In this document: positions 43,131 through 51,563 of the stretch, in pieces
Position numbering within the stretch: the stretch's first letter is position 1
Layout of the letters: every line of letters starts with the position of its first letter
DNA from: Gemmatimonadota bacterium
GTDB taxonomy: Bacteria > Latescibacterota > UBA2968
Length of the DNA stretch: 64,000 nt
Assembly (NCBI GenBank): GCA_009838845.1
Contig: VXRD01000104.1
Location: forward strand, 1 to 64,000
Direction: 5' to 3'
Translations under genes and position numbers: made by a program
The notes under the pieces: generated by a model
Told to the model about the DNA's origin: nothing
What the model saw: only the letters and a program-made list of their open reading frames with translations
Database searches by the model: none

Positions 43131-43170
43131 AAAAGCCGCCTTGTTGAAGTTCCAGCAAGGCGGCTTTTTT
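43131..43170. terminator. Bidirectional terminator after the GPP34 gene
   Basis: AAAAGCCGCCTTG (43131-43143) pairs with CAAGGCGGCTTTT (43156-43168), a 13-bp stem ending in a T-run. It separates the convergent GPP34 and DUF1330 genes. Confidence 0.85.
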
Positions 43171-43196
43171 GAGGTACCGCTGTAGTGAGGCAGAAG

Positions 43197-43484
43197 TTAC
43201 ACGCCTTCGGCGATTATCACGGAGGCGGTGGCGGACCTCATGCGGATCTCTTTGAGTCTGGCGTATTCCGGGGAATTTAGCCACGTTCTCGCCTGTTCAA
43301 CACTGCCGAATTCTACCACTACCATGCGGTCGGGTACCCAATCGCCCTCTACGGCCTCAGTGGTACCGCCTCGCACCAGGTATTTGCCGCCGTGAGCCTC
43401 AACAGTCGCTGCAATCCCTTCTTGAAACTCAGCGAAGACTGCTTGGTCCGTTATTCCGTTATTCAAAATTACATATCCAGCCAT
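43197..43484 (-). CDS. DUF1330 family protein
   Basis: A 95-aa ferredoxin-like-fold (dimeric alpha-beta barrel) protein: GYVILNNGITDQAVFAEF, EAHGGKYLVRGG, WVPDRMVVVEFGSVEQARTWLNSPEY. The family has no firm function. ATG 43484 has AAAGGAG. A promoter candidate lies at 43541-43571. Confidence 0.92.
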   Translation of the reverse strand: MAGYVILNNGITDQAVFAEFQEGIAATVEAHGGKYLVRGGTTEAVEGDWVPDRMVVVEFGSVEQARTWLNSPEYARLKEIRMRSATASVIIAEGV

Positions 43485-43540
43485 GTTGACTTCTCCTTTC
43501 GTATGTTATGTGAGTACCACTAAATGGTAATGCCGATTTT

Positions 43541-43571
43541 ACTATAAGCAAGAATTTAAAGTTTTTGTCAA
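43541..43571 (-). promoter_or_regulatory. Promoter candidate for the DUF1330 gene
   Basis: Minus strand TTGACA (43571-43566) and TATAGT (43546-43541) with a longish 19-bp spacer; an overlapping TTATAG at 18 bp is the alternative -10. Confidence 0.4.
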
Positions 43572-43580
43572 CACCCTTTT

Positions 43581-44636
43581 TTATGGATATTTGGTGTCGC
43601 TCGTATCCTCAATGGGCCCGTCTCTGGTTTGCAACCGCATCCCGGTGTTATTGGCGCGTGTGCTCCAGACTTGCCCCGAGATGGCAGCGTGCTTCCGTAA
43701 GGCCGTTAGCAACTGCGCCTTGACTACATCATCTGAGATCTCATCGGCGTCGAAGAATCCGAAGATTGTGGATCCAGTTGACGAAAGGCCACACCCAACA
43801 ATGCCGGCCACCTCGTTAAACCCGCGTCGAATCGCCTGAAGCGGGGCGAGTTCTGGTCGCTCCCAATGTCGCCGCTTCCAGCCAGTCTCCTGCAGGGCAC
43901 TCACTGATGATCCAAACGCCGGCAGGTCGAACTCCAGGATCGCGGGCAGGAGTTGCATCAGGATCACATGCGACACCGCTTGAACCTCATTCAGTGGTAT
44001 CGGTGTGTTAGCGACCATGAATTCAAGTTCTCGCTGGCCCGATAGCCCGCCCAAATCCCGAGGTCTGAACAGGACCACGCCCCAGTGAACTGGAAATTCG
44101 TAGCGAAGTAAGAGAGGCGGTTGACGCACATCGCGGGCAAAGCGGCTGGGCGCAAAGAAGTCCTTATCCCGGTCAACGGAGTGGCCGCCGTCCAGTAGCA
44201 GACCGCCCCATTGGAATGCACCAATGCCGATGCCCGACGTACCCCCTCGCGTCGATATTTCTGTCAGTTTGGACTGTGACAGGTTCAGTTCGAAGCAGTG
44301 ATTCAGTGCCGCTAGCAAGGACAGCCTCCACTGGGTACCCGAACCAAGCCCATGATGGGGAGGGATCGTCTCGCGGATAACGACCTGCAAGGCTGGATCA
44401 ACATCCAGCAACTCGCTGCTGGCTATGAGTTCTCTCATCACGAACTTTCGTAGCCTGGCGTCGCCGCTACGCACGTTGGCGTGTCCGTGGGAGCGGAAGT
44501 CGAACACGATTCCCGGTTGTTCCAGCGCAACGCCGAGACCGCCGTCGATGCGACCCAGGTGACCGTTCATGTCAACGAGCGTGAAATGCAAACGCGACGG
44601 GGTGCGAATGCGATTGTGAGTGAAGGTTGAGGACAT
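43581..44636 (-). CDS. Beta-ribofuranosylaminobenzene 5'-phosphate synthase homologue
   Basis: A 351-aa GHMP-fold protein. RTPSRLHFTLVDMNGHLGRIDGGLGVALEQP, PPHHGLGSGTQ (92-102), RGGTSGIGIGAFQWGGLLLDGGH and PLLLRYEFPVHWGVVLFRP match beta-RFAP synthase, the enzyme that joins p-aminobenzoate to PRPP with loss of CO2 in methanopterin biosynthesis. Bacteria with tetrahydromethanopterin also have it, but no other pathway gene is seen here, so a different aromatic or nucleobase acceptor is possible. It lies 99 bp downstream of the nucleobase permease gene on the same strand. Confidence 0.8.
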   Translation of the reverse strand: MSSTFTHNRIRTPSRLHFTLVDMNGHLGRIDGGLGVALEQPGIVFDFRSHGHANVRSGDARLRKFVMRELIASSELLDVDPALQVVIRETIPPHHGLGSGTQWRLSLLAALNHCFELNLSQSKLTEISTRGGTSGIGIGAFQWGGLLLDGGHSVDRDKDFFAPSRFARDVRQPPLLLRYEFPVHWGVVLFRPRDLGGLSGQRELEFMVANTPIPLNEVQAVSHVILMQLLPAILEFDLPAFGSSVSALQETGWKRRHWERPELAPLQAIRRGFNEVAGIVGCGLSSTGSTIFGFFDADEISDDVVKAQLLTALRKHAAISGQVWSTRANNTGMRLQTRDGPIEDTSDTKYP

Positions 44637-44735
44637 CGGCAGCCTCTGTGGAATTGGCCGAGCAACAATACGAAGCTGTGGTAACGCAGAAGTTATTCGA
44701 CGATGATAGATTTGATTTTGTGTGTTCTGTCAATA

Positions 44736-46478
44736 CTATCGCGAGCCATCGACTTGTACTGTAATAATGTCTATGCCGTGATATTTTCGGTGGCGCACAG
44801 AAGACGCGTAATGCCGCAACAGGCGGAACGATATCTCGCTTTCCTCCGGAACTTCGACCTGTTCGCTCAGGTACGCCAGTTGGTCTTCGATGTTCTCCTC
44901 CTCGAAGACCGCCAGGAACTCTATCTCTATTGTCCCGTTGTTGGGACGCGCGAAGAGGATCAACTTCGGCGCATTATCAGTCGCGTAGTTACCCCCCAGC
45001 TGTAACAGACTCGACAGTGCCTCCTCACCGGCGGCACGCAGCCGCTCCGTCGAAGCATCATTCCAGCCGATCCTGGAAGCGAGGTCGCGGAGTAATGCGT
45101 CAATCCTGGGCAGAGCGGAGATGTCCAACGCGGTCTCCAGGCGTCTGCGCCTCGGGTTGGTCAGCTCTGTGAATGAGGTCATCAGAATCGCAGCCAGAAC
45201 GCCGGCCGTCATGCCGTTGCCGAGTGACGCGCCCCACGTCTGGCCCAGCAGGTCCAGGAAGATGTTCTGATTCTCCAGGCCCACTCCTATTGAGAGTGCC
45301 AGGCCCACCGACAGAGCCTTTCGATGATCGAGACCGTCCTGAAAGACTGTCCTCATACCTTCCACGAAGAGCAGCCCCATTATCATCAACAGGAAAGCTC
45401 CCATGACGTGACTGGGAATTGTGAGCAGGATAGTCGCCGCCTTGGGCAAGAACGCCAGTCCGAATAAGATGCCCCCAATAATATATCCAACGCTGCGTGC
45501 TGCGACTCCAGTGAGGGTGATGAGCGACACGCAGGAAGGCGAATAGATTATAGTGGGTAGCGTTCCCGCAATTCCGGATAGCAGCGCGCCCAGTCCGTTG
45601 GTGTTGAGTGTGCCCTGGACCAGGCGGAAATCGGTCGCCTGTGGCCTGCGTCGCGAAATCTGTTGTATGACAACACTATCGCCACTGGTCTTGATGGCGA
45701 CTACGAGACTCACAATCACGAACACCGGCAGAAGTGCCCAGAACTCCGCACCCGGTCTCAGGTCGAGCCCCGCCCATACTGCGATATCCGGCAGGTCAAA
45801 CCAGGGTGCTTCGATTATTCGCCGAGCATCGTACAGTCCGAAGTATGCGGCGACCGCGCAACCCGTTGCGATTCCGATAAGTGGCGACCACAGCCGCCAA
45901 ATCCCTGAAGCGCGCAGTGCCAGTGCTACGGCGACGATCAATGTCACTGCAGCACTGACTATACCCGCGGCCAGAGGCACCCCTTCGGGTACTTCTTTCA
46001 GCCCGTCGAATGCGATTGTCATGACTGTGACTGCTATCAGCATGAGCGCTGTGCCTGAGACGACCGGCGTGATGATGCGCCGCAGCAGCGGGAGCCAGGC
46101 GGCCAGCGCGAACTGCATTAGTGACGACACGACGATGAGACTCGCCAGCATGGACAGGTCGCCCTCCTTTAGCGCCAGGATAGAGATCGCTATGAAGTGA
46201 GGTCCGGCACCTGTCATGAGCACCTGCCCAGATCCCAGCCGTCCGACCCGACTAGCCTGTAGCGCAGTAATAACGCCACCGATTATAAGCGAGGAAAAGA
46301 TGGCCCACGATAGGTAGTGATCACTCTGGCCGGCCGCACGGAAGATAATGGTTACAAACAACACCGTGTTGGCCAGAGTAAGCATGACACCCTGAAAGGC
46401 GACACCAATCGACACTGAGGGAGGACACCGCTCGTCAGGCTCGTATTGAATGGTTTCATTTTTGTGCGCTATACTCAA
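44736..46478 (-). CDS. NCS2 xanthine/uracil permease fused to an HATPase-like domain
   Basis: About 580 aa. Residues 20-440 are a UraA/UapA-type nucleobase permease with many helices: VMLTGAGPHFIAISIL, VVSGTALMLIAVTVM, KTSGDSVVIQQISRR, YSPSCVSLITLTGVAARSVGY. Residues about 455-580 form a soluble tail (RLRAAGEEALSSLLQ, LLRHYASSVRHRKYHGIDIITVQV) that looks like an RsbW-type GHKL ATPase relic. No TM follows it, so the tail is cytoplasmic. Such fusions would link substrate flux to signalling, which is inference. TTG 46478 behind GGGAG is the favoured start; TTG 46496 overlapping the sulfatase stop is the alternative. Confidence 0.8.
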   Translation of the reverse strand: MSIAHKNETIQYEPDERCPPSVSIGVAFQGVMLTLANTVLFVTIIFRAAGQSDHYLSWAIFSSLIIGGVITALQASRVGRLGSGQVLMTGAGPHFIAISILALKEGDLSMLASLIVVSSLMQFALAAWLPLLRRIITPVVSGTALMLIAVTVMTIAFDGLKEVPEGVPLAAGIVSAAVTLIVAVALALRASGIWRLWSPLIGIATGCAVAAYFGLYDARRIIEAPWFDLPDIAVWAGLDLRPGAEFWALLPVFVIVSLVVAIKTSGDSVVIQQISRRRPQATDFRLVQGTLNTNGLGALLSGIAGTLPTIIYSPSCVSLITLTGVAARSVGYIIGGILFGLAFLPKAATILLTIPSHVMGAFLLMIMGLLFVEGMRTVFQDGLDHRKALSVGLALSIGVGLENQNIFLDLLGQTWGASLGNGMTAGVLAAILMTSFTELTNPRRRRLETALDISALPRIDALLRDLASRIGWNDASTERLRAAGEEALSSLLQLGGNYATDNAPKLILFARPNNGTIEIEFLAVFEEENIEDQLAYLSEQVEVPEESEISFRLLRHYASSVRHRKYHGIDIITVQVDGSR

Positions 46479-46492
46479 AGATAGCTCCCAAT

Positions 46493-47773
46493 TCAAACTA
46501 ATTCTGCAGGGTCGTTGATACGCGCGCCTTCGGGCGCAGAAACTGAGCCTGCGAGCAGTGGATCGTCGGTTGTTTCCATCCAGGTTTGGAGGCGATGGCG
46601 CAGGTCTTTTAACGCGTCCTGATATTTGGGATCAGAGGCGAGATTATTGGTCTCATGGGGGTCAAAAATGAGGTCGTAGAGCTGTTCAGAGGGTTGGTTT
46701 TTTTGCCGCCAGCCCTGGGCGAGAAAGTAGGATTTGCTGGGACTGCCGTCGCAGTTGATGTCACCGGGACGCAGTGTGGGATACCAGTGGCGGATGTATT
46801 TCCATTTTTTTGTGCGTATGGCGCGTTGCGGGTCGTAATAGCTGTGGTAGTTGATTTCTGCAAAAATTTCATCGTGGATTTCATCTGTTTCTTCGCGGAT
46901 GAGTGGCAGTATGGATTTGCCTTGCAGCCAGTCTGGATGGTCTATGCCGATTACATCGCACAAGGTGGGGAAGAGGTCAGTTTGTGAGACCATTCCATCG
47001 ATGACTTTGCCGCCTGAAAAACCCGGTCCGCGCATGATGAGCATGACGCCGATGCCGTGATCGGTGAGGTTGCATTTCATCATGGGAAATGCGATGCCGT
47101 GATCTGTGGTGCTGATGACGATGGTGTTGTCTGAGAGCTTGGCACTATCTATGGCGCTGAGGACGCGCCCGACTTCGGTATCGAGGATGCGAACGCAGGT
47201 TTTGTATGCGGCGGTGTCGTATCGAGTTTCGGGGGTGTCGGGAAAGGGCGCAGGGGGTATGCAATAGCGCGGGTCGTCTCCGGGACCCGGTTCGGGGAAG
47301 CTGCGGTGTGTGACGGTATATCCAACGTCGAGGAAGAAGGGTTTGTCATGGGATCGATTGAGAAATGCAATGGTCGCATCAGAGGTCGCCCGTTGATTTT
47401 TCGCTGTGTCGAATATTTCGTCATAACCGATTTCCGAGGGATCGGCTGCTGGGGGACGACCGACGTGCTGAAAACCCGATAGAGCGGTTGTGTAACCCGC
47501 TTTTTTGAGCGTGTGAACGAGGTGATGGCTGTAATCGTTGAGCCGAAAACCGCGGTGGGCAAGTCCCAGCATGCCACAACTGTGAGGCCATTGTCCAGTC
47601 AGGAGTGCGGCTCGGCTCGGCGAGCAGGTTGGGTTGGCGCAAAATGCTTGGCGAAAGAGAACGCCCTGTTCGGCGAGGCGCTGAAAATTCGGGGTGGGCA
47701 TGGCATGTCCAAAGGGCTGAATGTAGCGACCCGTGTCGTGAGAGTGGATGTAGAGGATGTTTGGATGGGACAT
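46493..47773 (-). CDS. Type I sulfatase (formylglycine-dependent)
   Basis: A 426-aa sulfatase. Metal-site ILYIHSHDTGRY, formylglycine Cys50 in NPTCSPSRAALLTGQWPH, second metal region TTDHGIAFPMMKCNLTDHG and the C-terminal LYDLIFDPHETNNLA are all present. No signal peptide is evident. It is closer to heparan N-sulfatase-like enzymes than the sulfatase at 21.6 kb. It lies 18 bp after the TrpD-like gene and overlaps or nearly overlaps the permease, so the three look co-transcribed. Confidence 0.93.
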   Translation of the reverse strand: MSHPNILYIHSHDTGRYIQPFGHAMPTPNFQRLAEQGVLFRQAFCANPTCSPSRAALLTGQWPHSCGMLGLAHRGFRLNDYSHHLVHTLKKAGYTTALSGFQHVGRPPAADPSEIGYDEIFDTAKNQRATSDATIAFLNRSHDKPFFLDVGYTVTHRSFPEPGPGDDPRYCIPPAPFPDTPETRYDTAAYKTCVRILDTEVGRVLSAIDSAKLSDNTIVISTTDHGIAFPMMKCNLTDHGIGVMLIMRGPGFSGGKVIDGMVSQTDLFPTLCDVIGIDHPDWLQGKSILPLIREETDEIHDEIFAEINYHSYYDPQRAIRTKKWKYIRHWYPTLRPGDINCDGSPSKSYFLAQGWRQKNQPSEQLYDLIFDPHETNNLASDPKYQDALKDLRHRLQTWMETTDDPLLAGSVSAPEGARINDPAELV

Positions 47774-47791
47774 TGCATTCTCCTGTGATTG

Positions 47792-49207
47792 TTACGTATG
47801 GGATAGATATGCTCGAAGGTGTTTGAGGGCGCGGCCATTGTCTATTGCTTCTCGCGTCTGTTGAATTGCATCTTGGGGATCGGCATTGAAACCGAGCAGA
47901 TAATCTGTGAGGGCTGCATTGAGTACAATGCGGTCGTAAACTGGACCTTTTTCCCCAGAGAGGGCTGCAAGACCGAGTTCGGCAAAGGTCTGCGCATCGA
48001 CGGTGTTGGGACGTGGGTTTTGTGTGTAGTGAAAGCCGTAAGTGGCGGGATTGATGTCGCAAGCATAAGTTTGATGGGCGCGAAAGCCCTGTGAAAAATT
48101 GATGGCGTTGCGCGTTTTATCGGTGGGTTTTCCCAGGCGAAGGGAAAAGTGGCTGGTGCCCTCTTCTCCCTTGATTGCGACTGCAGATGTAAATCCGGTC
48201 TCGCGTGCGATTTTCAGAAGGGGGATTTCGTATCCCGAATGGTAATAACCGATGACAATGTGATTGCTTCCAGAACAGGTGAAGATTTGCTGCGCTTTTT
48301 CTGTGGCAGACCACGGGGGGCGTTTGCCAATGTGGGCGCGAAGGTCGCGGGCTGCATAGGCCGCTGGCGCATATTCGCGCTGGCTGATGTAGGCAAAGCC
48401 AATCTCGGGATTTTCGAGTCGTTCTGCTGCTTCTGAAAGCGACAGATTGGTGCGGGCATTGAGGGCGTTGAGGATCTGTTCGTCGGTTACACCCCATTTG
48501 GGCGGCATGGCATCTACACCGTGAAGCACGGTGGGGCGACCGAGAGCTGCGCGCAGTGCTGCGACAAAAAGGGTGGGTTTGAAGTAGCGGGTTGAGCCAT
48601 TGTAGGGTTGACCAAAGTGGGTGAGGTTATTCACCTTTACTGCGTGGGCGCGTTCGGGCGCAAAGGTCGAGTGGAGGTATCCGCGCACCTCGTCGTAGGA
48701 TTCGAGGTTCATGCGCTGGCCTATCAGTGCGGCACCTTTGAAGCTGGCGCGAATGCTTTCGGTGAGAATGGCTTCGCACATAAGGCGCGTTTGGTCGTAG
48801 GTGAGATGACCACCGGCGAGAATGGTTTTTAGAGAGGCAATGATGGTTTGCTCGTCGGGTGATTCTGCGGGACAGTGATCTTTAAGGCCGAAGATATATT
48901 GCAGATCCGGTGAGAGGTGGGTTTGTAGATGGGGGGTATATTGTTCAAAGGCGTTGATTTCTGCCTGGCTCCAGGTTGTTTTGGGCGGGTAACTGCGCCG
49001 CAGACGCATGGCGGCAAAGAAGGATCCCATCTGGATATCGGAGACCGGATGATGCGCTTTGTTTTGCAGGGTATTGATGATGGCATCCAGTACGGGCTGC
49101 GGCTGTGGATCGCTGGATTTGTTGCCCAGCGGACGAGATTGCGTGGGGCCTGTACACACGCGCGCCTGAGCTTCGAGGACGAGGGGATTGGGATCAAATA
49201 GTGGCAT
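47792..49207 (-). CDS. Anthranilate phosphoribosyltransferase-like (TrpD2-type) protein
   Basis: A 471-aa protein with a glycosyltransferase family 3 fold. QMGSFFAAMRLR near residue 59, a nucleotide/PRPP-type central domain (STRYFKPTLFVAALRAALGRPTVLHG), GEEGTSHFSLRLGKP and the C-terminal YDRIVLNAALTDYLLGF match the TrpD/TrpD2 group. The glycine-rich GTGGD motif of true TrpD is not visible, so the substrate is probably not anthranilate. It heads a minus-strand run with a sulfatase, a nucleobase permease and a beta-RFAP-synthase homologue. Confidence 0.72.
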   Translation of the reverse strand: MPLFDPNPLVLEAQARVCTGPTQSRPLGNKSSDPQPQPVLDAIINTLQNKAHHPVSDIQMGSFFAAMRLRRSYPPKTTWSQAEINAFEQYTPHLQTHLSPDLQYIFGLKDHCPAESPDEQTIIASLKTILAGGHLTYDQTRLMCEAILTESIRASFKGAALIGQRMNLESYDEVRGYLHSTFAPERAHAVKVNNLTHFGQPYNGSTRYFKPTLFVAALRAALGRPTVLHGVDAMPPKWGVTDEQILNALNARTNLSLSEAAERLENPEIGFAYISQREYAPAAYAARDLRAHIGKRPPWSATEKAQQIFTCSGSNHIVIGYYHSGYEIPLLKIARETGFTSAVAIKGEEGTSHFSLRLGKPTDKTRNAINFSQGFRAHQTYACDINPATYGFHYTQNPRPNTVDAQTFAELGLAALSGEKGPVYDRIVLNAALTDYLLGFNADPQDAIQQTREAIDNGRALKHLRAYLSHT

Positions 49208-49377
49208 AGGATGAAAAGTATTGTGAGGCTACAGTGTTGTCAAGCGATTGAAAAGGATAAAGTCACAGAGGGTGTAAAAGTGCTATACATCCCTCCAATT
49301 TGTTTGTATTATGTTTCCCATTAGTCTCACTCTGTGTTTCGTTGGAGAGTATAAATCAGAAACTGAGGAATTTTCCA

Positions 49378-50928
49378 ATGTTTTTCAGGTGTTCTCGTTT
49401 CGCTTTTCTGATGGGACTGTTTCTGTCCCGTGATGCATTTGCACAGGAAGCTTTGGCTGGCGAGTCGTCTGGCGCGATACAGATGGTTATTGACGTATTG
49501 AATGCAGGCTTAGGTGCGATAACTAATTTTCTATCTTCGATTATATTTTTTGATTTTGGCCTGGGTATTCCGCTCGTTATTATTGTGCTCGTAGGTGGTG
49601 GCCTTTATTACTCTTTTTATTGTCGCTGGATCTCTCTGCGCGGAATGAAACATTCGATTGATGTGATTCGCGGAGGGTATGATAATCCGGATCATCCCGG
49701 TGAGATTTCGCATTTTAAAGCCCTGACCAGTGCGTTGTCTGCCACTGTGGGGCAGGGGAATATCGCGGGTGTAGCGATTGCTGTGAGTGCCGGTGGTCCC
49801 GGTGCTGTTTTCTGGATGATTGTCACGGCTTTTTTTGGTATGGCGTCCAAGTTTGTATCCTGTACTCTGGCGGTGATGTACAGAAGAATCCATCCCGATG
49901 GGCGCGTGTCGGGTGGGCCAATGTACTATCTGGAACAGGGCTTAAAAGAAAAAGGCCTTGGGATTTTGGGGCGCGTGATGGCTGTGTTTTTTGCCGTGTT
50001 GACAGTTGGCGGTTCTCTGGGTATTGGCAATATGTTTCAGGTGAATCAGACAGTTGAAATGCTCGGTACTGTATTCGAGGGATTTAAGACCTATAACTGG
50101 GTTGTCGGGATTTTAATGGCGGGGGTAGTGGGCATTGTCATTAGTGGAGGTATCAAGCGCATTGGCACTGTCACAGCGAGCATTGTACCCTTCATGTGTG
50201 GGTTGTACGTGCTCACATCCTTTCTCATTATTCTCGCGCGTATTACCGAATTGCCCAATCTGATTGTGAATATCATTTCCCAGGCGTTTATACCTGAAGC
50301 CATATATGGTGGCTTCATGGGATCCCTGGTTCAAGGGGTACGCAGGGCGGCTTTTTCCAACGAAGCGGGGTTGGGTTCTGCGGCATTTGCCCACGCGGCA
50401 GCCAAAACCGATGAACCCGTGCGTCAGGGGATAGTGGCGATGATTGGACCATTTATTGACACCGTTATTATATGTTTAATGACGGCATTGGTTTGTATGA
50501 TTACGGGTGCGTATCAGTTGCCCGAATTTCAAGGGCAAAGTGGGTATCTCGTGGGAATCCAGATGACATCTGTGGCATTTGATTCGTTTGCGCCCGGGTC
50601 GCGTTATGTCATCGCAATTGTGGCAATGTTCTTTGCATATACGACGGTGATCGCGTGGGCATATTACGGCGAGCGAGCGTGGGAATATCTTTTTGGATTG
50701 CGATCTACTCTGACGTATCGAATTGTTTTTTTGTGCTTTGTATTTATCGGGTCTGTCACCGCGCTAAAGAGTGTGGTCGATTTTTCCGACGCGATGATTT
50801 TTGCAATGGCGTTTCCGAATATTGTCGGCTGTATTATCATGAGTCCACAGATCAAAGACAGGCTCAACGAATACTGGGGGCGTTACAAGGCGGGTGAGAT
50901 AAAGGCGTATCCGAGGAACGTATATTGA
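49378..50928 (+). CDS. Sodium:alanine/glycine symporter (AGCS family)
   Basis: A 516-aa transporter with about ten helices. The signatures HFKALTSALSATVGQGNIAGVAIAV, GGPMYYLEQGL, RRAAFSNEAGLGSAAFAHAAAKTDEPVRQG and AWAYYGERAWEYLFG identify the AGCS family, which imports alanine or glycine with Na+. An N-terminal signal-like segment (FAFLMGLFLSRDAFAQE) precedes the first core helix. ATG 49378 has GAGGAA; an in-frame TTG start 26 codons upstream is rejected. A hairpin follows the gene. Confidence 0.93.
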   Translation: MFFRCSRFAFLMGLFLSRDAFAQEALAGESSGAIQMVIDVLNAGLGAITNFLSSIIFFDFGLGIPLVIIVLVGGGLYYSFYCRWISLRGMKHSIDVIRGGYDNPDHPGEISHFKALTSALSATVGQGNIAGVAIAVSAGGPGAVFWMIVTAFFGMASKFVSCTLAVMYRRIHPDGRVSGGPMYYLEQGLKEKGLGILGRVMAVFFAVLTVGGSLGIGNMFQVNQTVEMLGTVFEGFKTYNWVVGILMAGVVGIVISGGIKRIGTVTASIVPFMCGLYVLTSFLIILARITELPNLIVNIISQAFIPEAIYGGFMGSLVQGVRRAAFSNEAGLGSAAFAHAAAKTDEPVRQGIVAMIGPFIDTVIICLMTALVCMITGAYQLPEFQGQSGYLVGIQMTSVAFDSFAPGSRYVIAIVAMFFAYTTVIAWAYYGERAWEYLFGLRSTLTYRIVFLCFVFIGSVTALKSVVDFSDAMIFAMAFPNIVGCIIMSPQIKDRLNEYWGRYKAGEIKAYPRNVY

Positions 50929-50935
50929 TAACTTT

Positions 50936-50969
50936 AAGACGGGTTGACCATCACAGGTGAACCCGTCTT
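50936..50969 (+). terminator. Hairpin after the AGCS gene
   Basis: AAGACGGGTT (50936-50945) pairs with AACCCGTCTT (50960-50969). No T-run follows, so termination may be weak or Rho-assisted. Confidence 0.45.
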
Positions 50970-50997
50970 GTGTGTACTAAAAAGGTGAAAGACGAGA

Positions 50998-51016
50998 TAA
51001 TATGTTACTTTACAAC
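50998..51016 (+). promoter_or_regulatory. 19-bp regulatory element, copy upstream of the STAS gene
   Basis: TAATATGTTACTTTACAAC, identical to the element upstream of sufB and in the same orientation relative to transcription. It is 36 bp upstream of the candidate -35 at 51053. Confidence 0.55.
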
Positions 51017-51052
51017 TTGTCGTGTACTATGAAATAAGAGTTAAAAAAAGAT

Positions 51053-51081
51053 TTGACTTTCGCATAGACAAGTAATATTTT
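51053..51081 (+). promoter_or_regulatory. STAS gene promoter candidate
   Basis: TTGACT (51053-51058), 17-bp spacer, TATTTT (51076-51081). This leaves a 5' leader of about 135 nt before the STAS start at 51225. Confidence 0.5.
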
Positions 51082-51224
51082 AGCTGAACTTCTCAATTCC
51101 CTGCAAGAATACATCTCGCTATGGGGCGCAATGGCTCTTGACCGAATTGAGTGCATTTGTTTTTTGCACGCGACGTGCGACAAGAGCTTCCGTAGATAAT
51201 TTTCACACATCAGGATACAGGTCC

Positions 51225-51563
51225 ATGGAGATTAAAACCCAAAAAGAAAATGGCATTTTAATCGCGAACGTGAATGGCCGGGTTGATAGTGCCAATGCCC
51301 GCGAGTTCGAAAATGTATTAAGCTCTGCAATCAGTGACGACGATACATGCGTGGTCGTAGATTTTGGGGGGCTTTCTTACATTAGTAGCTCGGGCCTGCG
51401 GGTCATTTTGCTGGTTGCCAAGTCACTCCGGAATCGCAATGCGGAATTCGCGCTTTGCTCGCTTTCTGGTCCCATCGGAGAGGTCTTCAAAATCAGCGGA
51501 TTTGACAAGATCATTTCGATCTACGACTCACAGGCAGAGGCTTGCGCTGCACTGGGCGGATAA
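51225..51563 (+). CDS. STAS-domain anti-sigma factor antagonist
   Basis: A 112-aa SpoIIAA/RsbV-like protein: ILIANVNGRVDSANAREFENVL and VVVDFGGLSYISSSGLRVILLVAKSL. One of Ser54-56 in the ISSSGLR loop is the expected phosphorylation site. Unphosphorylated STAS proteins bind and sequester an RsbW-type kinase. The kinase and phosphatase that would control it are encoded 0.5-1.6 kb downstream. The preferred start is ATG 51225; upstream in-frame sequence looks non-coding. Confidence 0.9.
   Translation: MEIKTQKENGILIANVNGRVDSANAREFENVLSSAISDDDTCVVVDFGGLSYISSSGLRVILLVAKSLRNRNAEFALCSLSGPIGEVFKISGFDKIISIYDSQAEACAALGG

Noticed and set aside
43104-43134. Duplicated GTGTGAAGTGAAAA after the GPP34 gene
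   Set aside because: A two-copy short repeat next to a terminator; too small to interpret beyond simple duplication.
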